Part shown: positions 1-8,612 of the stretch, piece after piece
Numbering within the stretch: position 1 is the stretch's first letter
How the letters are laid out: each line of letters opens with the position of its first letter
Source of the DNA: Halodesulfovibrio sp. MK-HDV
GTDB lineage: Bacteria > Desulfobacterota > Desulfovibrionia > Desulfovibrionales > Desulfovibrionaceae
Length of the DNA: 64,000 nt
Reading direction: 5' to 3'
NCBI RefSeq assembly: GCF_009914765.1
Contig: NZ_WYDS01000013.1
Coordinates: forward strand, 1-64,000
Notes under the pieces: generated by a model
What the model saw: only the letters and a program-made list of their open reading frames with translations
Database searches by the model: none
Told to the model about the DNA's origin: nothing
Position numbers and translations under genes: made by a program

Positions 1-82
1 GGGGCGATGATTGTGTTTGAGGTTTGATTAATATTTTTTATTTGGTGCGTACGTGCGGACGTGCGTAGGTGTGTGTGTGGGT

Positions 83-175
83 GCCTCCGGCGGCTCTTCG
101 AGGAGTCTCCGACGGGCAGGCAGGGTTCCACCCTCCTGCACCTCCCGCAAGGGGCTCGCCCCTTGACCCGATTAT
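83..175 (+). repeat. GC-rich dispersed 3'-UTR element, copy 1
   Basis: The stretch starts with CTCCGGCGG, contains CTCCGACGGGCA and ends with CCCGCAAGGGGCTCGCCCCTTGACC. Close relatives lie at about 19041, 31897 and 38683 in the same orientation, and as reverse complements at about 32111 and 38902. A plus-strand gene presumably ends left of the window, which would make this its 3' flank. A 70-codon open frame runs across it but has no ribosome binding site or recognisable protein, so I do not call it coding. The remainder of positions 1-300 holds no gene that I can support. Confidence 0.6.
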
Positions 176-312
176 ACGTGAGTTCAGCACGTAACTTATC
201 TCATTGGAAGCCACGAAGAAGCTACCTCGCTTTTAATAATATTAAAGTATTTTATTATGCGAAGTGGACATAGCTAAATATTCACGTGGCTCGATTCATT
301 ACTTGAATAAAT

Positions 313-355
313 AAAAAAGGCTGTCCCTCATATGAAGGACAGCCTTTTTTTATTT
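313..355. terminator. Bidirectional intrinsic terminator
   Basis: The stem AAAAAAGGCTGTCC pairs with GGACAGCCTTTTTT around a loop of about 10 bases. It has a T tract on both strands, so it can end transcripts from either side. It belongs to the GGCTGTCC terminator family also seen at 19317 and 24827, again between convergent genes. Confidence 0.85.
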
Positions 356-429
356 TACGAAAGGTAATGGAGCATAAGCCGCGAGGTAATCTTAAAAAAA
401 GAAAGACCTCGCAAAACAAAAAGTTTGAA

Positions 430-545
430 AGGGGGTCTGGGGGAAAACTTTTCAAGCTTTAGCCGTTCTCGAGGCACGAGGGATTACGGATAAAGACAGT
501 GAAACAGTTTTCAGCCCAGCCGCCGGAGGCAAAAAAAACTGTCCG
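430..545 (-). repeat. Dispersed 3'-UTR element downstream of cobI
   Basis: Read on the minus strand this follows the cobI stop and starts with GCCTCCGGCGGCTGGGCTGA. Its blocks recur in the same order at 24990-25090 downstream of the RNA helicase gene: GGTCTGGGGGAAA, AGCTTTAGCCGTTCTC, GATTACGGATAAAGACAGT and CAGCCCAGCCGCCGGAGGC. No coding potential is seen. Confidence 0.75.
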
Positions 546-572
546 AGCATGCGTCGTAATCAACGCTCGTAG

Positions 573-1286
573 TTACTTTTCTACAGGCATAAGCATGTGT
601 GAGAAGTAGTGTGGTTTTTCTGGTGCATCATCAATGTTACGTGCGATGATTTCTCCATCCATACCAAGGCGTGAGATAAAGATTGCGGAATCTTTTCTAT
701 TGGTTTCTTGAAGAAGATTTTTAAGCTCTGCAAAGTTTTTATAGGCTTTGAGGATAACGGCGTTATCCACACTGAGCAAAAGTTTTTTGGTGTCTTCGGT
801 TGCACGAACGCCTGATGCGAGGAGCAGGTTTTCGCCGGATTCACAGAGAATTGTTCCGGTGCGTGCAGCTGATGCCTGATAGGACGTGATGCCTGGCACT
901 ACTGAGATGTTGAAGTTTGGATTGATGACTTCGAGAGTGCGCTTCAGGTATCCGAATGTTGAGTATATGAGCGGATCACCTAGGGTTAGGAACGCACAGT
1001 TTTTACCATGCTTGAGAAGGTCAGCAACGATTTTTGCGTTGTGCTCCCATGCTTCCATTAAGACTTTTTCATCGCGTGTCATTGGAAAGCCGAGATGCAC
1101 GACTTCGGCGTCCGCTTGCATGTGCGGTTCTGCAATAGAGAGCGCGGTTGAGTAATCGTTTTTTGTGGATGATGCAGCAAGAACGATATCAACGTTTGCT
1201 AAAACTTTGGCAGCTTTAATAGTAAGCAGATCCGGATCACCGGGACCAACCCCGATGCCGTATAGTGTGCCTAAGGAAGCGGGCAT
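573..1286 (-). CDS. cobI: Precorrin-2 C20-methyltransferase
   Basis: This 237-residue SAM-dependent methyltransferase methylates C20 of (cobalt-)precorrin-2 in anaerobic corrin synthesis. The family signature GVGPGDPDLLTIKA lies near residues 12-25, GDPLIYSTFGYL gives the second SAM-binding region and VVPGITSYQASAA the third. Length fits CobI/CbiL. The start codon overlaps the stop of the upstream binding-protein gene by one base (TAATG), so the two are translationally coupled. It is the last gene of an operon headed by a cobalamin riboswitch, which fits feedback control by B12. Whether it prefers the cobalt-loaded substrate (CbiL) or the metal-free one (CobI) cannot be read from sequence; an anaerobe with a CbiK chelatase favours CbiL. 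Confidence 0.9.
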   Translation of the reverse strand: MPASLGTLYGIGVGPGDPDLLTIKAAKVLANVDIVLAASSTKNDYSTALSIAEPHMQADAEVVHLGFPMTRDEKVLMEAWEHNAKIVADLLKHGKNCAFLTLGDPLIYSTFGYLKRTLEVINPNFNISVVPGITSYQASAARTGTILCESGENLLLASGVRATEDTKKLLLSVDNAVILKAYKNFAELKNLLQETNRKDSAIFISRLGMDGEIIARNIDDAPEKPHYFSHMLMPVEK

Positions 1287-2227
1287 TACATGTCTCCTGA
1301 AATATGGGAAGTAGGTTGCATTCGAGTCGGATGCAGCAACGCTGCCAGCTCTTCCACGGCGGACACGGCTCTAGGGCCGGGCCGTGAGTAGCTTGATTCA
1401 TCAATAATGTAGACGCGGTTGTTTTTCACAGCATTAATGGTGCGAAAATGGGCACGCGTTTTCATCGGTTGCGGATTCGGATTCATGGCACCTTGTTGAA
1501 TAAGGTACACTTCCGGATCACGCTTGATGACTTCCTCTTCGTTTATGCGAACCAATTTTACAGAGGCATCCATAATGTTGGTGCCACCTGCATGGTTGAT
1601 AATATCATTAACAATAGATGCGTTCCCTGCACCGAGAAGGTTGGGGTATCGCACTTCAAAAAATACGGAAGGCTTGTGTTCAACTGTTACAAGTTGTTGC
1701 TGAACCCGAACAAGTCGTTCTTGGAGGGCGTTGCATACAAGCGTCGCTTGGTCTTCGGCATTGGTAAGCGTGCCGAGGCGCTTTATGACGGAAAAAAGTT
1801 CTTCAAACGTAGTTATGGAAAAAAAGGCAACGGGAATATCGAGTTGCTCGAGCATTCGGACAGATTCCAGTGCTTTTTTCCGGCCACCCATTTGGAGTAC
1901 AATGTCTGGTCGCAGTCCTGCCACAAGCTCCGGATTAGGGCGCATGTGTGTTCCAATGGAAGGCTTTGATAGAATAGAAGGCGGCAGGGCGTCGGCCTTA
2001 GTTCGGGCGACGATGGTGTCTTCTTTCTCCAGCTCTGCCAGCATTTCGTTGAATGCTCCATACAGCGCAATTATTCGTGTTGCAGGGCGTTGCAACACAA
2101 TAGTCCTGCCAAGATCATCTGTGATGCTGACAGGTGTAGGGAGACCTTCCGGTGAAGGTTTACTCGCGAAGGCTGTACTAACGAAGAGTAGCAGCAGAAC
2201 CGGGAGTAAAAAATGCTTGAGGTGCAT
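1286..2227 (-). CDS. Periplasmic substrate-binding protein of a FecB/BtuF-type ABC transporter
   Basis: The product is a class III solute-binding protein that would deliver a corrinoid, haem or ferric/cobalt chelate to the adjacent permease. From the chosen ATG it has a signal peptide (MHLKHFLLPVLLLLFVSTAFA), then the entry VSITDDLGRTIVL typical of the family and the motif LRPDIVLQMGG. The open frame extends 13 codons upstream to 2266, with no clear Shine-Dalgarno at either start; I chose 2227 because the signal peptide begins cleanly there. It overlaps the ATPase gene by about 50 bases and is coupled to cobI. The ligand is not resolved; riboswitch control and neighbouring corrin genes favour cobalt or corrinoid uptake. 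Confidence 0.85.
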   Translation of the reverse strand: MHLKHFLLPVLLLLFVSTAFASKPSPEGLPTPVSITDDLGRTIVLQRPATRIIALYGAFNEMLAELEKEDTIVARTKADALPPSILSKPSIGTHMRPNPELVAGLRPDIVLQMGGRKKALESVRMLEQLDIPVAFFSITTFEELFSVIKRLGTLTNAEDQATLVCNALQERLVRVQQQLVTVEHKPSVFFEVRYPNLLGAGNASIVNDIINHAGGTNIMDASVKLVRINEEEVIKRDPEVYLIQQGAMNPNPQPMKTRAHFRTINAVKNNRVYIIDESSYSRPGPRAVSAVEELAALLHPTRMQPTSHISGDM

Positions 2228-2975
2228 TGGTAACCGGATGCTTGAATGTATGGATTGGTGTGTCATAAATTGTCGTCAGGTTTTCGTCTGTAAAAACATC
2301 TTCAACTGTGCCGTCCAGTACTACGCGACCGTGTTTGAGAAACACAAGTCTTGTACAGTAAAGGGCTGCAAGGTTGATGTCATGGATTGCTGCAACGACG
2401 GTGGTACCTGTGTGGTGCCGTTGTTTTAGCAAATCAAATATTTCAATGGTACGTGCGATGTCGAGGCCTGATGTGGCTTCGTCCAGCAGTACTGTTTTGG
2501 CTTGTTGAGCCAGTGCCCGTGCGATTAAAACACGTTGAAATTCTCCACCGGAAAGATCGCGCGCAGACCTGTAGGCAAAGCCTTCGGTGGCTGTTTCTTT
2601 CATACAGGTCAAGGCAACTTCTTTGTCCTCAGCGCTGTATCCTCCGAGGGCAGATATGTACGGGTATCGTCCCATAAGCACAAGGGAGAGAGCTTCAATA
2701 TCCGGCGTTTCACCTGTGTACTGAGGCACGGATGCAATCTGAGCGGCACGCTGTTTTGCTGGAATCTGTAATAGATTCGTATCGTTCAGCGTTACTGAAC
2801 CTTTCAGCGGCTTTCTGATTCCTGAAAGCGACATTAACAGGGTCGTTTTACCGCTCCCGTTCGGCCCCAACAGCCCCACCATTTCTCCTTGCTGAATAGA
2901 AAGAGAAACATCGTGCAGCACTGGTGTACTTGAGTATCCCGCCGAAAGATTTTGTATATTGATTCGAGCGGTCAT
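2178..2975 (-). CDS. ABC transporter ATP-binding protein, FecE/BtuD family
   Basis: This 265-residue ATPase energises the adjacent FecCD-type permease. Walker A is GPNGSGKTTL, the Q-loop region reads SVPQYTGETPD, the ABC signature is LSGGEFQRV and Walker B is AKTVLLDEATSGLD, followed by the switch histidine in AAIHDINLAA. I chose MTARINIQNL as start because this ATG overlaps the permease stop by one base (TAATG), a coupled arrangement repeated in this operon. The frame is open further upstream to 3017 but that extension has no homology-like content. It sits third in the riboswitch-controlled operon. Confidence 0.92.
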   Translation of the reverse strand: MTARINIQNLSAGYSSTPVLHDVSLSIQQGEMVGLLGPNGSGKTTLLMSLSGIRKPLKGSVTLNDTNLLQIPAKQRAAQIASVPQYTGETPDIEALSLVLMGRYPYISALGGYSAEDKEVALTCMKETATEGFAYRSARDLSGGEFQRVLIARALAQQAKTVLLDEATSGLDIARTIEIFDLLKQRHHTGTTVVAAIHDINLAALYCTRLVFLKHGRVVLDGTVEDVFTDENLTTIYDTPIHTFKHPVTNAPQAFFTPGSAATLR

Positions 2976-4042
2976 TACTGGCTGCTCCGTTTCATGGTGC
3001 GATGCAGAAGCATGCAAAAGAAAGGGCCACCGAGTAATGCTGTGACAACACCGACCGGCAGTTCGGCACCTTCAGGAAGAATTGTTCGAGCGAGAACATC
3101 AGACCATAGGAGAAGCAGTCCGCCAATAAGCGCGGAGCTTACGAGTAATGGTCTGTGTTCACCGCCTTGTACAAGACGCACAAGGTGCGGCACGACAAGT
3201 CCGACAAATCCGATAACACCGGAAACCGCGACAGACGCACCGGTGATCATGCTGGCTCCAACAAGCAGCCAGAGACGAACACGGCTGGCATTCATACCTA
3301 ACTGCTGTGCTTGCGTTTCACCAAGTGAAAGGATGTCCAGCTCTCGAGAGAACCGCCAAATGATGGCTACTCCAAGACCATACCAAGGTAAAAGAAGCTG
3401 CACATGCTGCCAGCTTCTTCCCTGCAAGCTTCCCATAATCCAGAATACGATAGATGCGACGGAATCTTCATCGAGTGATTTGATGAGAGATATGAGCGCG
3501 GCAAGAAAGGTTGCAACCACAACACCGGCAAGAACAAGAGCATCGCGTTTAAGCTGGCCGCCCATGCTACCGAGTGTGATGACTGCTCCAAGGGCAAGCA
3601 GTGCACCGGTAAGTGCGGCAAGCGGGACAATGCCAATTCCTGCAAGATATGGAATAGCGCCTGAAAATCCAAAGAAAATGGCGACGGATGCGCCAAAGGC
3701 TGCTCCGCTGGAAACACCGATAGTGAATGGATCTGCAAGCGGGTTGCGTAAAATTCCTTGAAAGACCGTTCCGGAGATAGCAAGGCCGCTACCAATAAGT
3801 AGGGACAGGATAACGCGGCTGAATCTGATTTCCCACACAACAATTGAATTAGTTGTTTCAGCGGGGTGAGTGCTTGGAAAAATATGCTGCACTAACGTAT
3901 TGAATGCCTGCTGGATTGGAATATCCAGTGGACCGTATGCAGAAGCCAGAACAGCAGACACCACACAGACAAAGGCTGTGATGCTGGCAAAAATGACGCA
4001 CCGACGGGCACGGCGCTGAGCGATGTCTGCTGAGCTGATCAT
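2975..4042 (-). CDS. FecCD/BtuC-family ABC transporter permease
   Basis: This 355-residue inner-membrane permease has about nine to ten hydrophobic segments. Family motifs include VVWEIRFSRVILSLLIGSGLAISG and the GNPLADPFTIGVSSGA-like region near residues 95-115, plus the cytoplasmic loop GFVGLVVPHLVRL that contacts the ATPase. It would form the dimeric channel for a metal chelate or corrinoid. The gene starts four bases after the cbiK stop and ends by overlapping the ATPase start. The order chelatase, permease, ATPase, binding protein, methyltransferase ties transport to corrin synthesis. Confidence 0.92.
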   Translation of the reverse strand: MISSADIAQRRARRCVIFASITAFVCVVSAVLASAYGPLDIPIQQAFNTLVQHIFPSTHPAETTNSIVVWEIRFSRVILSLLIGSGLAISGTVFQGILRNPLADPFTIGVSSGAAFGASVAIFFGFSGAIPYLAGIGIVPLAALTGALLALGAVITLGSMGGQLKRDALVLAGVVVATFLAALISLIKSLDEDSVASIVFWIMGSLQGRSWQHVQLLLPWYGLGVAIIWRFSRELDILSLGETQAQQLGMNASRVRLWLLVGASMITGASVAVSGVIGFVGLVVPHLVRLVQGGEHRPLLVSSALIGGLLLLWSDVLARTILPEGAELPVGVVTALLGGPFFCMLLHRTMKRSSQ

Positions 4043-4045
4043 GAT

Positions 4046-4930
4046 TTACAGAGAATTAAATGCTTTTTTCAAGTGCGCGACCCACTGGGCAACAACAACA
4101 TCGTACTCACCGGTGCCTTTAAGCACTGTCTGTACTTTGAAACCTTCTTTTTCAAGAATAGATTTCCAGCTGTCATCTTCCGCACCGGCCATATCATTAC
4201 GTGCGTGGTCGCCAGCAACAGACATCAGCGGCATGAGCCAAACTGTTTTAATGCCTTTAGCTTTCAGCTTAGGAATGATGTTGTCGAGAGCAGGGTAGCC
4301 TTCAACTGTACCAACATAGATGTTGGAATCTTCTTCACTGAGGTAGGTAGCGAGACCCGGGTAGTAAATGTTGCCCGGATCGTGTGTGCCGTGGCCCATA
4401 AAGATAACTGCTTCGTCTTTTTTGCGTTTAGCTGGAACGGTAGCAGGCAAGATTTTTGCCATTGAAGCTACGTCAGCAGGAGAATTCAAAAGCGGTGTGC
4501 CCACAGCAATGTGGCTGATGCTTTTAGGAATGCCATTGAATGCGCTAGCAGTTTTTTTGATGTCTGAAAATTCTTGTCCCGGAATTGTCTGCAGGGACTG
4601 AACTGCAACATGTGTAAAACCTTCATCACCCATCTGCGCGAGAGCAGTAGCGGGGGAAGGAACAATCATGTTTTCTGTGCGTTTGATCTTATTACGAATA
4701 ATGGCAGCAGAGTATGCCCAGCGGATTTCAGTATCCGGAAAAGCTTTGGCAACTTCTTCGCCAATGTTTTCTAAAGATACACGAGCTTCAGGTACGGATG
4801 TACCGAACGCTACGAGCAGGATGCCCTTTTTAGGAGTTTCGACTTGTCCGTGACCAGCAAAAGCAGGGAATGACAAAACGAAAACAAGGACAACAGCGAG
4901 CATGAGTCGTAAAGAACGACTGCGGATCAT
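4046..4930 (-). CDS. cbiK: Periplasmic sirohydrochlorin cobaltochelatase (CbiK-P type)
   Basis: The product inserts Co2+ (or Fe2+) into sirohydrochlorin. The chosen ATG has a strong GGAGG 12 bases upstream and begins a clear signal peptide (MIRSRSLRLMLAVVLVFVLSFPAFA), so the 294-residue protein is exported. The mature part starts with the chelatase motif KGILLVAFGTSVPEAR. The conserved metal histidines lie in FMGHGTHDPG and in SVAGDHARNDM. Desulfovibrio vulgaris is known to have both cytoplasmic and periplasmic CbiK forms, the latter next to an ABC transporter as here. A periplasmic chelatase cannot easily feed cytoplasmic corrin synthesis, so a role in metal or haem handling linked to the transporter is possible. 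It is the first gene after the riboswitch. Confidence 0.93.
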   Translation of the reverse strand: MIRSRSLRLMLAVVLVFVLSFPAFAGHGQVETPKKGILLVAFGTSVPEARVSLENIGEEVAKAFPDTEIRWAYSAAIIRNKIKRTENMIVPSPATALAQMGDEGFTHVAVQSLQTIPGQEFSDIKKTASAFNGIPKSISHIAVGTPLLNSPADVASMAKILPATVPAKRKKDEAVIFMGHGTHDPGNIYYPGLATYLSEEDSNIYVGTVEGYPALDNIIPKLKAKGIKTVWLMPLMSVAGDHARNDMAGAEDDSWKSILEKEGFKVQTVLKGTGEYDVVVAQWVAHLKKAFNSL

Positions 4931-5104
4931 GGCAAAAGCCTCCAACGTTTGGGGCGGGAAATATAACGCTTGGACAGTGCAAAGTACGCACCGATAGCGA
5001 AGTGTGTTTTGCATAACAAGGCCCCGTGCCTGCAAAACGTGCCGAATATTCACAGCCTGCCGAAGTGAAAAGGGGGGAGAGATTCGATGGCAGGTGTGGT
5101 GTGA

Positions 5105-5275
5105 ATATGTACAAAGTATCAGGCAGGTCTTCCGGCTTGTTTCTTTTTCTCCGACCTTCCCAGTAAAACCAGTGGTACAATATGGAGAAAAATTGAATAA
5201 AACTTACGGCGGCGGGACCGCTCCCGATTTAAACGGGATTCCCTATTAGGCTCAATGAGCACCTGAAGTGAGGCA
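5105..5275 (-). promoter_or_regulatory. Cobalamin riboswitch
   Basis: On the minus strand the element has the full consensus order: GGTGCTC...GAGC, TAATAGGGAATCCCGT, then the GCGGTCCCGCCGCCGTAAG block, and finally the B12 box AGCCGGAAGACCTGCCTG. It lies about 180 bases upstream of cbiK. Downstream, CCTGCC near 5090 can pair with GGCAGG near 5055 to form an alternative hairpin. No strong U tract follows, so control could be translational or Rho-dependent. It predicts repression of the whole chelatase/transporter/cobI operon when adenosylcobalamin is plentiful. Confidence 0.95.
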
Positions 5276-5316
5276 CTGTACACGTAATAAAATTGACCGG
5301 TCAAGGAGTGATATTA

Positions 5317-6399
5317 CTAACCGGCAATCCAAAGATACAAGATTGTTACGCAGATGAGGCTGCTGATGCGTAATGCCTGACTCATGAGTAACATCGGGAA
5401 GCCGATCTTAAAAGAGAAGACACCAGTTTGCGATGGCAACTGATGACGCAGTGCGCGGATTGGTGTGGCGACAATTGTTCCAAGAACCAGAGCCAGAACA
5501 AGCTGTGATGTGGTAAGTGCTCCGCCGTCTAAAAGAGCGCCCGCTGCTGCGATACCTGTTGTGAATTCCGCAGCCACTGCAAATACAACAACGCTGACAG
5601 CTTCAACAGGAAGATAGGCAGAAGTAACCCAACCTGCTGCGGCTGTACGAAGATATTCAAACATGCCTGCCTGATTCAAGGCGTAGATGAGGAAATATAC
5701 TGGAGCGGTAATGGTACAGATGCGGATAAATCGTTTACGGAATGCCTGTAAAATTTTGGCAGCGGAAGTTGTTCTATGCGCTGGTTGTTTTTTTATAGGT
5801 GATGTTGTCGCATGGGGCGCGAGTTTTATTCGCGTCCAGATAAGTAGCAGGAGCGTGCGGAGCAGAGCAGCAAAGCCGTTGAGAGAAAGGTATATTATTC
5901 CCGCTGTGCGCGTCATCGGTACAATAATAAAGAATGTGGTCGGGAGATGCAGGAGAAAGACTGGTAGTCCTGTATTGATAAGGTAACTCAGCTTCATTTC
6001 CTGCAGGGAGATCTTTTTTTCTTTCCAGAACGTCATCAGCATGGTGTTTGCAGCTGTTCCTGAAAAAAATGCGGTTGTGAATGCCGCACCGGATTCATCT
6101 TTCAGGTTCCCGAAGCGCATGACAGGACGCACCAACGTGGCAAGAAGTGGTGCCCAGCCCATGCCTTCAACCGCAATACCAACAATAAGGCCAATGCCGA
6201 GAAAGCCGAGCATCCGAAGGAGCGGGCGGAGTAGTCCTGGCCATGCTTTACCCCACGTGAGCAAGCTTGGGTCATTGGAAAGGATGACACCTAGTGCTGT
6301 TAGCGAACAGATAGCGGCAATTACAAGCGCTTTTACTGGGCTTTTGGATTTGCGTTTGCGAGGGGCAGAGGTTGAGATGTTGGTTGATGCGTGTGACAT
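5317..6399 (-). CDS. Gate (nucleoside-recognition) domain integral membrane protein
   Basis: This 360-residue polytopic protein has a basic N-terminus (PRKRKSKSPVK) and roughly eight to nine membrane segments. It contains two Gate-domain-like blocks, with the motifs SGAAFTTAFFSGTAANTML and EFTTGIAAAGALL. Such proteins are related to nucleoside transporters and SpmA-type proteins, and their substrate is usually unknown. The ATG at 6399 has AAGGAG eight bases upstream; an in-frame start 33 bases further upstream has no such site. It ends about 40 bases before the cobalamin riboswitch on the same strand, so metal or corrinoid transport is a reasonable guess but only by position. A terminator-like hairpin sits in its leader. 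Confidence 0.75.
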   Translation of the reverse strand: MSHASTNISTSAPRKRKSKSPVKALVIAAICSLTALGVILSNDPSLLTWGKAWPGLLRPLLRMLGFLGIGLIVGIAVEGMGWAPLLATLVRPVMRFGNLKDESGAAFTTAFFSGTAANTMLMTFWKEKKISLQEMKLSYLINTGLPVFLLHLPTTFFIIVPMTRTAGIIYLSLNGFAALLRTLLLLIWTRIKLAPHATTSPIKKQPAHRTTSAAKILQAFRKRFIRICTITAPVYFLIYALNQAGMFEYLRTAAAGWVTSAYLPVEAVSVVVFAVAAEFTTGIAAAGALLDGGALTTSQLVLALVLGTIVATPIRALRHQLPSQTGVFSFKIGFPMLLMSQALRISSLICVTILYLWIAG

Positions 6400-6537
6400 G
6401 GAATCTCCTTGAGGTGGTGGTACGCCACACAAAAAGTAATTTCAAGTAAGTAAGTTATGCTTGAAATAAGAATATTTATCGATAATTTTCTGGAATAGTA
6501 GCTTGTTATGTAGAAAATAGAGCGCGGAATTTTGTGC

Positions 6538-6571
6538 AAAAAAAATCGCGCCACAGCAAGCTGTAGCGCGC
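6538..6571 (-). terminator. Strong intrinsic terminator or attenuator in the Gate-protein leader
   Basis: A GC-rich stem (CGCGC..ACAGC with GCTGT..GCGCG) is followed on the minus strand by eight T residues. It lies about 140 bases upstream of the Gate-protein start and about 335 bases downstream of the response-regulator stop. It either ends the upstream operon or acts as an attenuator for the Gate-protein gene. A weaker T tract on the other side makes it partly bidirectional. Confidence 0.7.
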
Positions 6572-6905
6572 ATTTTTTCAATCGACATGCGATTAAGGAA
6601 ACCGGGTAGTTTTCGCCGGTCCGAAAAAAGTAGCTTCCCCCAACTTTGTCCGACACATGAGGAAATTTCTTTTCAGGAGTAGACCATTCCTCCTGCACTG
6701 CGCTCTATATATCAAGAAGCGTGCCGTTTGTCATAACCTATTTATAAGAATGTAGAAAATTAGATATGGTTATAAATGATAAGGACATTCAACGGTAAGT
6801 GGTACAAAAAGGATTAGAGTGTCCGAGATTACGGATAAGTAGTCCGCAATCTCGGACGATTTGTGTTTAATGCTGATAGCGAGTCGCGCTTGTGCGAGAA
6901 AAAGA
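6572..6905. other. Non-coding interval with possible structured leader
   Basis: No gene is seen here. On the minus strand, positions 6660-6600 contain a short ACCGG/CCGGT hairpin and two TCGGAC blocks ahead of the terminator at 6571. Positions 6821-6857 hold an inverted repeat (GTCCGAGATT and AATCTCGGAC) just past the regulator gene. Confidence 0.4.
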
Positions 6906-8609
6906 CTACTTTTTTACGGAGTGCTTTTTCAGCAGGTCGTATAGGTAGGAGCGGGAAAGACCGGACAATTGGCAAGCTGTGGCTACTTTTCCATCTGCTA
7001 ACGCCATAAGGTTTTGTAGATATTGTGAGAATGCTTCATCTCTAAATTCAAAAAAAGGCGTGATGGAATCAGGAATTACAAGAGTGTCCGTGATCACGGA
7101 CTGAAGTGATGCCTTGTCCGTGTTCGCGGAATTTTGTGTATGCTGTCCCGTGTCAAACTGTGGCGATATGGGATTGGCAGCCATATCATCAACCTGTGCC
7201 AAAGATGGTGCAGGTCGCGTTGTATTATTGTGTTCGCTCACGGTGTCTGTTGAGGTCTTTATCCCTAACGTATTCGGAGAGTTATCAGGTCGCACAATAA
7301 TCGGAGGTGTCTGTTCCATCGGTGAAGTTGCAAGGCGAGCTGTGTATCCGTCCGTACTGTTTTCCGCTTCTGATAATGTACAGAATGCACCATTGTGTAA
7401 CGGAATATCTTTGTCTTCACGTTGCATTTTGTCAGCAGCGGCTCTGGCAATATTAATACGAATGTGATCCGGTAAGTGGCGGCTGAAAATTTTGGTAGTG
7501 TCTTTAGCGGCAAGTACTGCGCGTTCCAGAGTGTGTATCAGTTCGCGCACGTTCCCCGGCCATGAATATTCATAGGCCACATCGAGCAGGTCTGGAGAAA
7601 TACCTTTTGCTGGCATACCGTATTTGCCACAGAGCTGCTTAACATAGTGCTCAATGAGTCGTGGCAGGTCATCCGTTCTCTCGCGTAAAGGGGGCAATGC
7701 CATAACAACAGTTCGGATTCGGAATAGAAGGTCACTGCGGAATGTGCCGCGGGCAACCATTTCATCAAGGTTTCTGTTGGTAGCGCAGATGAGACGAAAG
7801 TCTGATGTTTTCTCAGTTCTTGCGCCTACTGGACGGAATCGATGCTCTTGCAATACCCGTAGGAAAAATTTCTGAATGGCAAGTGGCAGTTCGCCAACTT
7901 CATCAAGAAAAAGAGTACCGTTGTTGGATTGTGCTACTAGACCTTCCCTGTCTTTATCTGCACCGGTAAACGAACCTTTGCGGTGACCGAACAAGATTGA
8001 GCTTGCAAGAGTACGCGACATTGATGCGCAGTCTACCGCCACAAACGGGCCGGTAGCACGAAGGCTGTTTTCGTGGACAGCTCTTGCAAAAACTTCTTTA
8101 CCAACACCAGTTTCACCAAGCAGCAGGGCGGAAGCATCAGAAGATGCGGCTTCTGCAACAAGCGACAAGCATTTTTTAATACCGGCGCTGTCGCCGATGA
8201 TGCCGCTGCGCTTGAGCTTAACAACTCCGTTTTTAGCTGGGCGTTTACCTCTGTAGTCAATGGCGCGGATAAGTGGAAGCACCATGCGGTCAACGGAGCT
8301 TTGTTTTTCAACATAATCCCAGGCACCATTGCGGATGGCCTTTTCTGCACCGTCAGGTGTCGGGGTACCTGTCACTACAATAATTTCAGGATGCCCGCGC
8401 ATGGCATTCAGCTGCGCGATGGCAAGCAGGCCGTTACCGTCTGGAAGCTGTGTATTAAGATACACAATGTCCGTGTCATGCTTGCGACCCGAGGAAAAAG
8501 CCTCGTTAAGAGATTTAGCTTGTTTGCTGCGGTGTCCGAGACCTGTGACAATGGAGGCCAGAGTTTCGGAAAAAACTTGGTCGTTATCGATGATGAGAAC
8601 GCGAGCCAT
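6906..8609 (-). CDS. NtrC-family sigma-54 activator with substituted receiver phosphosite
   Basis: This 567-residue regulator has an N-terminal receiver (about 1-120), an AAA+ domain (about 138-370), a poorly conserved linker of about 130 residues and a C-terminal Fis-type helix-turn-helix ending SYLYDLLKKHSVKK. AAA+ features are GETGVGKE (165-172), the sigma-54 contact loop GSFTGA (212-217) and Walker B LFLDEVG. The receiver keeps acidic D8/D10 and a late lysine, but the phospho-accepting aspartate is Asn52 (VYLNTQLPDG, codon AAT). It should therefore still act on sigma-54 but not be switched by aspartyl phosphorylation. It starts three bases after the histidine-kinase gene stop, so the two form one operon. 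Confidence 0.9.
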   Translation of the reverse strand: MARVLIIDNDQVFSETLASIVTGLGHRSKQAKSLNEAFSSGRKHDTDIVYLNTQLPDGNGLLAIAQLNAMRGHPEIIVVTGTPTPDGAEKAIRNGAWDYVEKQSSVDRMVLPLIRAIDYRGKRPAKNGVVKLKRSGIIGDSAGIKKCLSLVAEAASSDASALLLGETGVGKEVFARAVHENSLRATGPFVAVDCASMSRTLASSILFGHRKGSFTGADKDREGLVAQSNNGTLFLDEVGELPLAIQKFFLRVLQEHRFRPVGARTEKTSDFRLICATNRNLDEMVARGTFRSDLLFRIRTVVMALPPLRERTDDLPRLIEHYVKQLCGKYGMPAKGISPDLLDVAYEYSWPGNVRELIHTLERAVLAAKDTTKIFSRHLPDHIRINIARAAADKMQREDKDIPLHNGAFCTLSEAENSTDGYTARLATSPMEQTPPIIVRPDNSPNTLGIKTSTDTVSEHNNTTRPAPSLAQVDDMAANPISPQFDTGQHTQNSANTDKASLQSVITDTLVIPDSITPFFEFRDEAFSQYLQNLMALADGKVATACQLSGLSRSYLYDLLKKHSVKK

Positions 8610-8612
8610 TGC

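Noticed and set aside
61-273. Short open frame in the first 300 bases
   Set aside because: It crosses the dispersed GC-rich repeat, reads differently in other copies and lacks a ribosome binding site.
2952-3761. Plus-strand open frame opposite the ABC permease
   Set aside because: Ser/Thr/Pro/Arg-rich translation typical of an antisense frame; the permease strand has full family motifs.
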